A stretch of DNA of 64,000 nucleotides from Alishewanella jeotgali KCTC 22429 (GCF_000245735.1 NZ_AHTH01000005.1:186001-250000), one strand, 5' to 3'. Counted from the first letter of the stretch, positions 36,990-46,740 are shown. Translations and numbers: made by a program. The notes: a model not told the origin generated them from the letters alone.

Positions 36990-38375
36990 TTATACCCGTT
37001 GTTTTTGTAAGCCAAAAGCCGGTGCTGCCTTACCCCTGCGCTGGCTTAATACAAACACCGACATCGCCACAGATGCAATCACGCCGGGTACGGCAAAGGC
37101 CATAAAGTTAAGTTGCAATGGCAGGCTAATCGCCAGCAAAGACCCGCCCAGCAAGGGGCCAACTATGGCGCCGTTACGGCCAATACCTGATGCCCAGCCA
37201 AGACCGGTGGAACGGATATTCAGGTTATAGAACTGTGCAGCACAGGCATACAGCAGGATCTGACTGCCAATGGTGGTGGCGCCGGCAATGGCAATCAGCG
37301 AATACAGCACAACCATCGGTGGTTTAAAGCCAAGTAAGGTAATAGACACCGCGGCAATAGCAAAAAACACCGCCAACACCTTGGGTAGATTTAGTTTATC
37401 ACCCAGCACGCCGCCACCGACCGCACCAAAGATGGCACCAAAATTCAGTACCAGCAGGAAGGCTAAACTGGAGCCCAGACTGTAGCCGGCATTGGCCATT
37501 AACTTCGGTAACCAGGAACCCAGCGCATACACCATCAGCAAGCAGCAGAAAAACGCCAACCACAGCATCAGGGTGCCCAGCGCGCGACCATCGGTAAATA
37601 GCTCTTTAACCGGTTTACCAGCAGGTTTATTGTCGGCTAAAAGCAATTCAGATTGCGCATTTAACCGCACCGCCGGCTCTACCTTTTGCAGCATTTGCCG
37701 CGCTTCGCTATGACGGCCGCGTTTAATTAAAAAGCCAACCGACTCTGGCAGTAACAGCATAATCAACGGCAGTAATAACAGCGGGATGCCGGCAAGATAG
37801 AACATAATTTCCCAGCCAAAGTTGGGCAAAAGCCAAATGCCGAGGCCAGCCGACAACATGCCGCCGACCGAATAACCGCTAAACATAATAGCAACCAGGG
37901 TGCTGCGGATTTTCTTCGGCGCATATTCGTTCATCAGCGCCACCACATTGGGCATCACGCCGCCAATACCTAAACCAGCAATAAAGCGGCAAATGGCGAA
38001 TTCAGTCACATCACGGGCAAAGCCGTTTAAAAAGGTAAAGCCGCTAAATAGCACCACACAGATGGCGATGGCTTTTTTGCGGCCAATTTTGTCGGCCAGC
38101 GGACCAAAAAACAGTGCGCCGAACATCATGCCAAACAATGCGTAGCTGCCAAGGGCACCGGCTTGCATTGGGGTAAGTTGCCATTCCTGCATCAGTACCG
38201 GCAGCACGACACCGTATATCACCAGATCGTAGCCGTCGAAGATAATAATCAGTGCACAGAGTAGCAGTACCCGCCAGTGAAAGCGGTTAAAGTGAGCGTT
38301 GTCGATGGTTTGGTTGACATCGAGCCTGTTGTCGGACCGGTTGTTGCCGGCGGGGTGTATTGTTGTGTTTGGCAT
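36990..38375 (-). CDS. benK: Aromatic acid:H+ symporter, MFS (BenK/PcaK-like)
   Basis: 461 residues, 12 predicted helices. NRFHWRVLLLCALIIIFDGY with DGYDLVIYG carries the aromatic-acid symporter Asp-Gly-Asp-like TM1 motif, GPLADKIGRKKAIAI is the MFS loop 2-3 motif near 102, and FAICRFIAGLGIGGVMPNVV is in TM4-5. Probably takes up benzoate, muconate or 4-hydroxybenzoate; PcaK and BenK cannot be separated by eye, but the ben/cat context and a BenM-like operator set 88-150 bases upstream favour BenK. Confidence 0.88.
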   Translation of the reverse strand: MPNTTIHPAGNNRSDNRLDVNQTIDNAHFNRFHWRVLLLCALIIIFDGYDLVIYGVVLPVLMQEWQLTPMQAGALGSYALFGMMFGALFFGPLADKIGRKKAIAICVVLFSGFTFLNGFARDVTEFAICRFIAGLGIGGVMPNVVALMNEYAPKKIRSTLVAIMFSGYSVGGMLSAGLGIWLLPNFGWEIMFYLAGIPLLLLPLIMLLLPESVGFLIKRGRHSEARQMLQKVEPAVRLNAQSELLLADNKPAGKPVKELFTDGRALGTLMLWLAFFCCLLMVYALGSWLPKLMANAGYSLGSSLAFLLVLNFGAIFGAVGGGVLGDKLNLPKVLAVFFAIAAVSITLLGFKPPMVVLYSLIAIAGATTIGSQILLYACAAQFYNLNIRSTGLGWASGIGRNGAIVGPLLGGSLLAISLPLQLNFMAFAVPGVIASVAMSVFVLSQRRGKAAPAFGLQKQRV

Positions 38376-38462
38376 TGCGGTGTTCTCTCTATCTTCCTGT
38401 TAATGGATAGGCTGGCGAGGCAACCCTATCGGTATGGTGTATTTTTCACCATTAACCAGAAG

Positions 38463-38525
38463 ATACGCTGCTTATAGCGTGATAATCCAACACCGAATCA
38501 GTATGTCACTATACCGAGAAAGTAT
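38463..38525 (-). promoter_or_regulatory. BenM/CatM-type operator triplet upstream of benK
   Basis: Three LysR-type sites in a row: ATAC-N7-GTAT, perfect, at 38511-38525; ACAC-N7-GTAT at 38490-38504; and a weaker ATAC-N7-ATAG at 38463-38477. Centre spacings are 21 and 27 bases. The same order and nearly the same spacing (22 and 26) occurs at catB-catM (49154-49216). From the literature, BenM sites are ATAC-N7-GTAT, ATAC-N7-GTGT (complement of ACAC-N7-GTAT) and a weaker third site. Predicts benK-benE-oprD as a separate BenM-regulated unit. Confidence 0.75.
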
Positions 38526-38599
38526 GGAAAACTATTGCTATTCGGGTTTGGATATGCTTGAAAAACAGGCGGGGCTTGCTGCAAAAAACTACCTTAAAG

Positions 38600-38790
38600 C
38601 GTCTGGATAAGCGCATCCGGCGGCAAGCACACCGTGCAACTTTGACGGGACACGCTGTGGATACATCCCTAACGGTTACAAACTTCATCCATGAAGTTTG
38701 CCCTGCGGGCCAGCTAAAGCTGTTCAAATTTGCTCCCGGCAAATTTGTGTCATTTTTCATCCCTGAAAAATACATTCCCTTACAAAGTGC
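38600..38790 (-). repeat. Structured intergenic repeat with serial hairpins
   Basis: Three perfect small hairpins follow each other: CAAACTTCAT/ATGAAGTTTG with loop CC (38679-38700), CAAATTTGC/GCAAATTTG with loop tcccg (38725-38747), and ATTTTTCA/TGAAAAAT with loop tccc (38752-38771). Read on the reverse strand, the first hairpin is followed by GGGATGTAT and ACAGCGT. The same order (CATGGATG hairpin, GGGATGTATTTACGGCGT) recurs in the two forward copies at 38982 and 39199. Part of the 1.1-kb gene-free gap between pcaD and benK. Confidence 0.7.
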
Positions 38791-38981
38791 ACGGAATGCT
38801 TACCACCTCGTTCAATATCATACTGCCAAGCGTTCTTGGGCATTATGACTATAGCATCTGCCTGCTCGCTTCAGCCGGATTGGCTGGTTATTAACAACAT
38901 CGAGGTTGACTTAAAATATACTTACAGAAAGTAAAAAAACCAACTGAGCTATATAGAACTATGAGAAAGTTTTTCGACTGA

Positions 38982-39165
38982 TGTTGCAAGTAACACCTTT
39001 GTAGCCAGGCAGCGAGCCGATATTGCTAAACAAAGCGTGTACGGCATGGATGCCGGACAGGAGCCTACAGGGATGTATTTACGGCGTCTTTGTGTGCAAT
39101 ATCGGCTGGTAGCAGCCTGGCGGTTCGATTCAGATGCTCTGTCAGGCAGCGAAAAACTTCAGTGA
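38982..39165 (+). repeat. Intergenic repeat element, copy 1
   Basis: About 184 bases, repeated 217 bases further on. It has an outer inverted repeat (GCCAGGCAGCGAGCCGATA- at 39004 against -TATCGGCTGGTAGCAGCCTGGC ending 39121), an inner CAAAGCGT/ACGGCGTCTTTG pairing, and a central hairpin CGGCATGGATGCCG (39042-39055). No protein-coding potential is seen. Function unknown. Confidence 0.85.
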
Positions 39166-39198
39166 GCTAAATCCAACTCCGGGGAAACTCTCAAATGG

Positions 39199-39386
39199 TG
39201 TCGCAAGTAGCGCCTTTGCAGCCAGGCAGCGAGCCGATATTGCTAAGCAAAGCGTCTTTCGCATGGATGCGAAAGAGGAGCCCCCACGGATGGGTTCACG
39301 GCGTCTTTGCGTGCAATATCGGCTGGTAGCAGCCTGGCGGTTCGGTTCAAATGTTCTGGCAGACAGCGATGAAACTTATACAGTGG
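39199..39386 (+). repeat. Intergenic repeat element, copy 2
   Basis: Same layout as copy 1, with outer and inner inverted repeats conserved. The central hairpin stem differs in sequence but still pairs: TCTTTCGCAT with ATGCGAAAGA around GG (39255-39276). Most differences from copy 1 lie in the central loop; the arms are nearly identical. Not coding. Confidence 0.85.
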
Positions 39387-39430
39387 TAAAAGTGCACTCA
39401 TCACTTTTTAAAGTAGCATTTTGAACGTCT

Positions 39431-39472
39431 GAAAAAGTAAAGCTGCAGCACACAACCCTGTCCGCTGCAGCT
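39431..39472 (-). terminator. Intrinsic terminator after pcaD
   Basis: On the reverse strand, AGCTGCAG (39472-39465) pairs with CTGCAGCT (39448-39441) across a 16-base loop and is followed by TTACTTTTTC. It lies 12 bases after the pcaD stop. This would end the cat-ben-pca transcript and leave benK-benE-oprD to its own promoter. Confidence 0.7.
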
Positions 39473-39483
39473 GTAAAGAAAGG

Positions 39484-40263
39484 TTAAGCCCGCAAAAACT
39501 GACTTAGCGCCCGGTTAAAGGCTGCGGGTTGTTCCAGATTGGAGATATGCGAGGCTTTTAACGATACCAGGCTGGCACTGGGGCAAGCCTGTACAATCGC
39601 CTCGGCGTCTGCCACCGTGGTTACCGGATCGGCGCTACCGGCGATAACCAACAACGGCAACTGGATCCGTGACAGATCCGCGCGTAAATCTGCCTCGGCC
39701 AGGGCATCGCAGCAGGCGGCATAACCCTCCTTATCTTGCTCGGCTAAGGTATCCGTTAACTGCTCAACTAAAGCGGCATGCTTGCGAATAAAGCCCGGGG
39801 TAAACCAGCGCTGCGGCGCTGATGTTGCAAGCTCTGCCAGGCCTTGTTCACGCACCGCTGCTGCCCTGCTCTGCCAGCCTTCTTTTGTGCCGATTTTCGC
39901 CGCGGTATTAGCTACGACGATCTTTAAAAACCGCTCCGGCGCATAGACTGCCAACCATAGCCCGGTTAAGCCGCCCATCGAAATACCGCAAAAATGCGCC
40001 TTTTTAATGCCAAGCGCGCCCAAAACGCATAGTGCGTCCTGCCCCAGCCGGGTCAGGCTGTAAGGACCGGCGGGTTTATCCGACTCGCCGTGCCCGCGGC
40101 TGTCGTAGCTAATCACGTAAAAGTATTTAGTCAGGGCATCGATTTGTGGCTGCCACATTTGCCAGCGGGTACCCAGCGAGTTGGACAGCAGCAGCGCCGG
40201 ATTGGCCGGGTCACCGGCCGTTTGATAGTAAAGTTGCACCCTATCGTCAGTTTTAACGAACAT
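39484..40263 (-). CDS. pcaD: 3-oxoadipate enol-lactonase
   Basis: 259 residues, alpha/beta hydrolase fold. LLLSNSLGTRWQMWQPQIDAL near 25-45 and SYDSRGHGESDKPAGPY near 54, nucleophile elbow CGISMGGLTGLW near 92, an Asp in IAGSADPVTTVADAE near 210, and His in LKASHISNLEQP near 238 complete the triad. Hydrolyses 3-oxoadipate enol-lactone to 3-oxoadipate. Its start overlaps the pcaF stop by 11 bases. Length and motifs fit PcaD, and no PcaC fusion is present. Confidence 0.95.
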   Translation of the reverse strand: MFVKTDDRVQLYYQTAGDPANPALLLSNSLGTRWQMWQPQIDALTKYFYVISYDSRGHGESDKPAGPYSLTRLGQDALCVLGALGIKKAHFCGISMGGLTGLWLAVYAPERFLKIVVANTAAKIGTKEGWQSRAAAVREQGLAELATSAPQRWFTPGFIRKHAALVEQLTDTLAEQDKEGYAACCDALAEADLRADLSRIQLPLLVIAGSADPVTTVADAEAIVQACPSASLVSLKASHISNLEQPAAFNRALSQFLRA

Positions 40264-41476
40264 CTGCTGCCTCCAGCCGTTCGATAATCATGGCGATGCC
40301 CTGACCGACGCCGATACACATGGTGCATAAACCATAGCGACCGCCGCTACGCTCCAGTTGTTGCAGTGCACTAATCACCAGCCGCGCGCCGGATGCGCCC
40401 AGTGGATGACCGAGCGCAATAGCGCCGCCATTAGGGTTGACTCTGGCGTCATCATCGGCCAGACCCAGATCGCGGGTAACTGCCAGTGCCTGCGCGGCAA
40501 AGGCTTCATTGAGTTCAATCACATCCATTTGCTTAAGAGCAAGCCCGGTTAACGCCAGCACCTTTTTTACTGCCGGTGCCGGGCCGAAGCCCATAATCCG
40601 TGGCGCGACGCCGGCGACGGCAGTACCTAAAATACGGGCGCGCGGCGTCAGTTGCTGCGCTTTTACTGCTGCTGCCGAGGCCAGTAACAAGGCACAGGCG
40701 CCATCGTTGACGCCGGAAGCATTACCAGCCGTGACCGTGCCGCTGGCTTTGACTACCGGCTTTAACTTTTGTAACGCCGCCAGGGTGGTATCCGGGCGCA
40801 GGTGTTCGTCTTCGCTGATGACTAACGGCTCGCCTTTACGCTGTGGGATCAATACCGGCGTAATTTCTGCCGCCAGAATACCGGCATGTTGTGCTGCGGC
40901 GGCGCGCTGTTGGCTGCGCAGTGCAAAAGCGTCCTGATCGGCGCGGTTGATATTAAAATCTTCGGCGACATTTTCGGCGGTGGCGGGCATCGCATCCACG
41001 CCATGCAATTCTGCCATTAGCGGATTGATAAAGCGCCAGCCGATGGTGGTGTCTTCAATTTTTTGATTGCGCGAAAAAGCGCTGTCAGCCTTACCCATCA
41101 CAAAGGGCGCCCGCGACATACTTTCCACACCACCGGCGATCAGTAATTGCTGCTCGCCACTTTTAATAGCACGAGCAGCAATAGCAAGGGCATCCAGGCT
41201 GGAGCCACAGAGCCGGTTAACGGTAGTACCCGGCACTTCGACCGGCAAGCCGGCCAGTAAGGCTGCCATTCGCGCTACGTTGCGGTTATCTTCACCGGCC
41301 TGATTGGCGCAGCCATAGACCACATCATCCACTGCCTGCCAGTTGACCTGCGGCTGGCGGGCCATTAAGGCTTTAATCGGTACCGCGGCCAGATCATCAG
41401 CGCGTACGGCAGCTAAGGCACCACCAAAACGGCCAAAGGGCGTACGGATGGCATCACATATATAGACTTCACTCAT
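40253..41476 (-). CDS. pcaF: 3-oxoadipyl-CoA thiolase
   Basis: 407 residues from the ATG at 41476 (SEVYICDAIRTPFGRFGGAL), preceded by AAGGAG. Nucleophilic cysteine in VNRLCGSSLDALAIAARAI near 92, GGVESMSRAPFVMGKA near 118, NPNGGAIALGHPLGASGAR near 355, and GLCTMCIGVGQGIAMI with the second Cys near 390. Splits 3-oxoadipyl-CoA into succinyl-CoA and acetyl-CoA, the last step of the pathway. Lies 16 bases after catJ. Confidence 0.95.
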   Translation of the reverse strand: MSEVYICDAIRTPFGRFGGALAAVRADDLAAVPIKALMARQPQVNWQAVDDVVYGCANQAGEDNRNVARMAALLAGLPVEVPGTTVNRLCGSSLDALAIAARAIKSGEQQLLIAGGVESMSRAPFVMGKADSAFSRNQKIEDTTIGWRFINPLMAELHGVDAMPATAENVAEDFNINRADQDAFALRSQQRAAAAQHAGILAAEITPVLIPQRKGEPLVISEDEHLRPDTTLAALQKLKPVVKASGTVTAGNASGVNDGACALLLASAAAVKAQQLTPRARILGTAVAGVAPRIMGFGPAPAVKKVLALTGLALKQMDVIELNEAFAAQALAVTRDLGLADDDARVNPNGGAIALGHPLGASGARLVISALQQLERSGGRYGLCTMCIGVGQGIAMIIERLEAADVR

Positions 41477-41492
41477 CGTTAGCTCCTTGGGC

Positions 41493-42152
41493 TTACTGAC
41501 AGTTAGCAGAAAATTGCAGCGCAGCACCGGTCATCGCCTGCAACTGCTCACGGGTAATACCCGGTACCATTTCCTGTACCAGCAGGCCCTGTGGTGTCAC
41601 ATCAATCACCGCCAGATCGGTGTAAATGCGATCGACACAGCCGACGCCGGTCAGCGGATAGCTACAGCGTTCAACAATTTTCGGCTCGCCTTTTTTGGTG
41701 ACATGATCAGTAGTAACAAAGACTTTGCGGGCACCCACGGCTAAATCCATGGCACCGCCGACAGCCGGAATGGCATCAGCGGCACCGGTATGCCAGTTGG
41801 CCAGATCGCCATTGGCAGCGATTTGAAAGGCACCGAGTACGCAGATATCGATATGGCCACCGCGCATCATGGTAAAGGAATCGCCATGATGGAAATAACA
41901 GCCGCCGGTGAGTAAGGTAACAAACTCCTTGCCGGCGTTAATCAGCTCCGGATCTTCTTCGCCCGGCGCCGGTGCCGGGCCCATGCCCAGCAGGCCGTTT
42001 TCGCTGTGTAAAAAGATTTCTTTTTCCGGATCGAGAAAGTTGGCAATCCGCGTTGGTAAGCCGATACCGAGGTTGACATAGCTACCTTCCGGAATATCGC
42101 GGGCAACCCGCGCCGCCAGTTGATCACGGCTTAATGGCTGATAGGTCATCAT
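41493..42152 (-). CDS. catJ: 3-oxoadipate CoA-transferase, beta subunit
   Basis: 219 residues. RDQLAARVARDIPEGSYVNLGIGLPT at the start, then LHSENGLLGMGPAPAPGEED with the catalytic SENG glutamate near 50, and MDLAVGARKVFVTTDHVTKKGEPKIV near 135. Acts with the alpha subunit just upstream to move CoA from succinyl-CoA to 3-oxoadipate. GGAG precedes the ATG. PcaJ/CatJ naming depends on branch; the catechol-branch context favours catJ. Confidence 0.94.
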   Translation of the reverse strand: MMTYQPLSRDQLAARVARDIPEGSYVNLGIGLPTRIANFLDPEKEIFLHSENGLLGMGPAPAPGEEDPELINAGKEFVTLLTGGCYFHHGDSFTMMRGGHIDICVLGAFQIAANGDLANWHTGAADAIPAVGGAMDLAVGARKVFVTTDHVTKKGEPKIVERCSYPLTGVGCVDRIYTDLAVIDVTPQGLLVQEMVPGITREQLQAMTGAALQFSANCQ

Positions 42153-42160
42153 GCGGCTCC

Positions 42161-42820
42161 TTATACTGCAACCAGTTGTTGAACAAAGATGCCGGGCGTT
42201 ACCACCTGCTCCGGATCAAGCGCGCCCAGCGCGACAATTTCGCTAACCTGAGCAATGGTGACCTTAGCCGCGGCGGCCATAATGGGGCCGAAATTACGCG
42301 CGGTTTTACGGTATACCAGGTTGCCCCAGCGATCGCCCTGCTGCGCTTTAATCAGCGCAAAGTCGGCACTGATCGGGTATTCCAGCACATAGTGTTTACC
42401 ATTGATTTCGCGGGTTTCTTTGCCTTGGGCCAGCAAGGTGCCGTAGCCAGTAGGGGTAAACACTGCGCCAAGGCCTGAGCCGGCGGCCTGAATCCGGCAA
42501 GCCAGGTTGCCCTGTGGCACTAATTCCAGCTCTATCTCGCCGGCACGGTACAGCGCATCGAACTCATAGGAGTCGGACTGACGCGGGAAAGAGCAGATAA
42601 TCTTTTTCACCCGGCGGGCTTTTAACAGTGCCGCCAGCCCGGTGTCGCCGTTACCGGCGTTGTTATTAACAATGGTAAGCTCGCGCGCGCCCTGAGCGAT
42701 TAAGGCATCAATCAGCTCAGCCGGCTGGCCGGCGCTACCAAAGCCGCCAATCATCACCGTTGCGCCATCGTAAATTTGCGCCACCGCGTCAGCGGCGGTT
42801 GCCACAGTTTTATCTATCAT
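42161..42820 (-). CDS. catI: 3-oxoadipate CoA-transferase, alpha subunit
   Basis: 219 residues. TVATAADAVAQIYDGATVMIGGFGSAGQPAEL has the CoA-transferase GGFGxxGxP glycine motif near 25. GNLACRIQAAGSGLGAVFTPTGYGT near 105 and FALIKAQQGDRWGNLVYRKTARN near 155 match the alpha-subunit family. It forms a heteromer with the 219-residue beta subunit 8 bases downstream. An 81-base gap separates it from benD. Confidence 0.94.
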   Translation of the reverse strand: MIDKTVATAADAVAQIYDGATVMIGGFGSAGQPAELIDALIAQGARELTIVNNNAGNGDTGLAALLKARRVKKIICSFPRQSDSYEFDALYRAGEIELELVPQGNLACRIQAAGSGLGAVFTPTGYGTLLAQGKETREINGKHYVLEYPISADFALIKAQQGDRWGNLVYRKTARNFGPIMAAAAKVTIAQVSEIVALGALDPEQVVTPGIFVQQLVAV

Positions 42821-42901
42821 CTGTTCACCTGCTTCGCTGTGCCAGCAACTGGCAAAGCTTAAGTTAAAGAGTTATCGGCGCTGGTTCGCCCTGTTTGCCG
42901 C

Positions 42902-43693
42902 TTAGCCCTGATCGCCGCCACCGACCGGCAAGACGGTGCCGGTAATGTAAGAGGCCTGTTCCGAGGCCAGGAATAAAATCGCCTGCACCTGCTCGTTAAT
43001 GCTGCCGTAGCGCTTCATCAGGCTCGATTCGATGGTCTGATCGACTATTTGCTGATACCAGATCTGCTCGTCGGCACTCAGTGGCTTGGGGTTGCGCGGC
43101 ACTTTGCGTGGTGGCGCTTCGGTACCGCCGGTGGCGACCGCATTGACCCGGATGCCATCCGCCGCATGCTCAAATGCCAGACTGGCGGTTAACGCATTAA
43201 CACCGCCTTTGGCAGCCGAATAGGGAATGCGGTTAATACCGCGGGTGGCAATTGATGACACGTTAACGATGGCCCCGCCTTGCTGCGCCAGCATCGTTGG
43301 CAATACCGCGCGACAACTCCATAAGGTCGGCATTAAGGAGCGGCGGATTTCAGCTTCAATTTCATCCGGCTGATAGTGCTGATATGGCTTAGCCCAGATG
43401 GTGCCGCCGACGTTATTGATCAGTACATCAATGCGGCCAAACTGTGTCAGCGCCGCCTGCACCATTTGCTCGGCACCGCTCCAGCTTTCCAGATCAGCTT
43501 CCACGGTCAGAATATCGCTGTCAGCCAGGCCGGTTGCGGCTTTAATTTCCGCGGCCACCTCCGGCAAAAAGCTGGCGCGGTCAACCAATACCAGCTTGGC
43601 GGCTTCCTGTGCCAGCGCTTCGGCGACACCGCGGCCGATGCCCTGAGCTGCTCCAGTCACCAGTACCACTTTATTGACAAAGCGTGCGTTCAT
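42902..43693 (-). CDS. benD: Benzoate diol dehydrogenase
   Basis: 263 residues from the ATG at 43693 (MNARFVNKVVLVTGAAQGIG), with GGAG 7 bases upstream and one base after the benC stop. NAD site TGAAQGIGRG near 14, NNVGGTIW near 88, Ser in VNVSSIATRGINRIPYSAAKGG with YxxxK near 150, and ATGGTEAPPRKVPRNPKPLS near 185. Oxidises the cis-diol acid with loss of CO2 to catechol. An upstream GTG at 43708 is not needed. Confidence 0.95.
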   Translation of the reverse strand: MNARFVNKVVLVTGAAQGIGRGVAEALAQEAAKLVLVDRASFLPEVAAEIKAATGLADSDILTVEADLESWSGAEQMVQAALTQFGRIDVLINNVGGTIWAKPYQHYQPDEIEAEIRRSLMPTLWSCRAVLPTMLAQQGGAIVNVSSIATRGINRIPYSAAKGGVNALTASLAFEHAADGIRVNAVATGGTEAPPRKVPRNPKPLSADEQIWYQQIVDQTIESSLMKRYGSINEQVQAILFLASEQASYITGTVLPVGGGDQG

Positions 43694-43694
43694 C

Positions 43695-44732
<1,038 letters not shown>

Positions 44733-45239
44733 TTAAATATGATAAATATCAATAACCTGATGGATATAGTCATTTTTCAGCACCACATACTTGTCGCGGA
44801 TTTTCGGGCTGCCGCCACTAAAATCAATCACATAACGCGACATGCCAAAGTGGCTGAACGTGGTTTTGTAGCGATGACTCAGGGTGTGCCAGTTAAAACG
44901 CACCGTGACGAAATCGCCCTGCTGCGCTACCACTTCGATATTGCTCAGGTTATGGCTGGTGCGGGTATCCGGCATGGTAGCGCTGGAGCGTTCGGTTTTG
45001 ATCCGGAATACCCGGTCTTCCAACCCGGCGCGATTCGGGTAATAAATCAGCGAAATTTCGGTCTGCGGATCGGTAACCAGTTTGTCGTCGTCATCCCAGG
45101 ATGGCATCCAGAACTGCGCCTCATCGTGATAACACTGCAGCCAGTCATCCCATTGTTCGTCATCAAGCAGACGCGCCTCGCGGTATAAAAAGGCACAAAG
45201 TTGCTGATAATCAACCGCGCTATTACTCAGCTTATTCAT
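44733..45239 (-). CDS. benB: Benzoate 1,2-dioxygenase, small subunit
   Basis: 168 residues. [39 protein letters not shown] is the typical NTF2-like start, [37 protein letters not shown] follows near 63-98, and [19 protein letters not shown] is the C-terminus. Structural partner of BenA in the alpha3beta3 oxygenase. GGAGG precedes the ATG; it overlaps the benA stop by 4 bases. Confidence 0.95.
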   Translation of the reverse strand: MNKLSNSAVDYQQLCAFLYREARLLDDEQWDDWLQCYHDEAQFWMPSWDDDDKLVTDPQTEISLIYYPNRAGLEDRVFRIKTERSSATMPDTRTSHNLSNIEVVAQQGDFVTVRFNWHTLSHRYKTTFSHFGMSRYVIDFSGGSPKIRDKYVVLKNDYIHQVIDIYHI

Positions 45240-46606
45240 ACTTTGCCTCCTTCTTTGGCCAGTGCGTCTTGCATTACTTTTAACCAGTAGCTGTGCTGCA
45301 CGGTGTATAAGCCTTCATCTTCGGTTTTCAGGCCACTCATCACCGGCTTTAAACCAATTTCCTGTGCGGCCTGATCGGCCCCCTGGATCCAGTGCGTGGC
45401 ACCGCGACACATATCGTTCCACTCCATCACCTTGCCGGCATAACCCTGCTGACAGGCGCGGAATTCTTCCAAATCGTCCGGAGTGGCCATGCCACTGACG
45501 TTAAAGAAATCTTCGTACTGGCGGATGCGGCGGGCGCGGGCCTCTGGCGCTTCGCCTTTGGGTGCAATGCAGTAGATGGTGACTTCGGTTTTATCCACGC
45601 TTAGTGGCCGTAACAGCCGGATTTGGCTGCCGAACTGATCCATCAGATAGACGTTCGGATACAGACAGAGGTTGCGCGAGCGCTGGATCATCCAATCCGC
45701 GGTGGGTTGACCAAACTTGTCGGCAAATTCCTGATAGCGCGGAAAATTCGGCCGATCTTCCGGGTTGGCCCAGTTGGTCCACAGCAGCATATGACCCTGC
45801 TCAAAAGCGTAGAAACCACCGCCCTGCTGGCCCCAACGGCCGGCATCCATCGCTTTGATGTTATCTTCGCGTTTGGCCGCTTCTTCCTTACGGCGGTTGG
45901 TGGTAGCTGCATAGTTCCAGTGCACGGCAGAAACGTGGTAACCGTCGGCGCCATTTTCAGCCTGCAGTTTCCAGTTACCATCAAAGGTATAGGTAGAGGA
46001 GCCGCGCAGCACTTCCAGGCCATCGGCTGATTGATCAACAATCATATCGATGATTTTCGCTGCTTCGCCCAAAAAGTCCGTCAAGGGGGCGACGTCCGGG
46101 TTCAGACTGCCGAATAAAAAGCCGCGGTAGCTTTCAAAGCGCGCTACTTTTTTCAGATCGTGCGAGCCTTCTTTGTTAAAGCACTCTGAGTAACCGGCAT
46201 CAACAGGATCTTTAACCTTTAACAGCTTGCCGCTGTTATTAAAGGTCCAGCCGTGGAACGGACAGGTAAAGGTGGCTTTGTTGCCTTTTTTATGCCGGCA
46301 CAGCTGGGCACCACGGTGGCTACAAGCATTGATAAAGGCGTTCAGCTCGCCGGCGCGGTTGCGGGCAATAAAGATTGGCTGCCGGCCAATATAGGTACTG
46401 TAGTAGTCATTGGTATCTGGGATCTGGCTTTCATGGGCCAGGTAAATCCAGTTACCTTCGAAGATATATTTCATTTCCAGCTCAAATAAACGCTGGTCGG
46501 TAAAGGCGCTGCGATGCAGCCGGTAGTCGCCTTTGGCCTGATCTTCAATTAAAAAGTCGTTCAGGGTGCGCTCGTTTAGCGGCCGGTCCGGATCGATCAT
46601 ATACAT
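45236..46606 (-). CDS. benA: Benzoate 1,2-dioxygenase, large subunit
   Basis: 456 residues. The Rieske cluster is bound by [15 protein letters not shown] and [15 protein letters not shown] near 92-125, and mononuclear iron by the His pair in [20 protein letters not shown] near 220. Adds both atoms of O2 to benzoate, giving the cis-1,2-diol acid. The N-terminus [22 protein letters not shown] is typical. An intrinsic terminator lies 36 bases upstream, so benA expression depends on readthrough or on a promoter not recognised here. Confidence 0.96.
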   Translation of the reverse strand: MYMIDPDRPLNERTLNDFLIEDQAKGDYRLHRSAFTDQRLFELEMKYIFEGNWIYLAHESQIPDTNDYYSTYIGRQPIFIARNRAGELNAFINACSHRGAQLCRHKKGNKATFTCPFHGWTFNNSGKLLKVKDPVDAGYSECFNKEGSHDLKKVARFESYRGFLFGSLNPDVAPLTDFLGEAAKIIDMIVDQSADGLEVLRGSSTYTFDGNWKLQAENGADGYHVSAVHWNYAATTNRRKEEAAKREDNIKAMDAGRWGQQGGGFYAFEQGHMLLWTNWANPEDRPNFPRYQEFADKFGQPTADWMIQRSRNLCLYPNVYLMDQFGSQIRLLRPLSVDKTEVTIYCIAPKGEAPEARARRIRQYEDFFNVSGMATPDDLEEFRACQQGYAGKVMEWNDMCRGATHWIQGADQAAQEIGLKPVMSGLKTEDEGLYTVQHSYWLKVMQDALAKEGGKV

Positions 46607-46641
46607 AGTGTGTTACCTCAAAATCAGTTTCATACAGCCTG

Positions 46642-46688
46642 AAAAAAGGCGCAGCAGTCTCTACTATGGCTTACCCAACTGCTGCGCC
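46642..46688 (-). terminator. Intrinsic terminator between catA and benA
   Basis: On the reverse strand, GGCGCAGCAGT (46688-46678) and ACTGCTGCGCC (46658-46648) form a perfect 11-bp stem with a 19-base loop, directly followed by TTTTTT (46647-46642). This is the form of a strong Rho-independent terminator. It stands in the middle of what would otherwise be one operon. Confidence 0.85.
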
Positions 46689-46706
46689 AAGGGAACCCGG
46701 TTAGAA

Positions 46707-46724
46707 CCAGGAGTTAACTCCTGG
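46707..46724. promoter_or_regulatory. Perfect 18-bp palindrome after catA
   Basis: CCAGGAGTTAACTCCTGG lies 17 bases downstream of the catA stop and 18 bases before the terminator stem. Possible protein site, or part of a nested RNA structure that competes with the terminator. Confidence 0.55.
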
Positions 46725-46740
46725 CGAACTAAGCCTAAGC

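Noticed and set aside
38509-38848. Two overlapping frames of 88 and 96 residues in the pcaD-benK gap
   Set aside because: They run through the hairpin repeats and an operator, and have no ribosome-binding site or recognisable domains.
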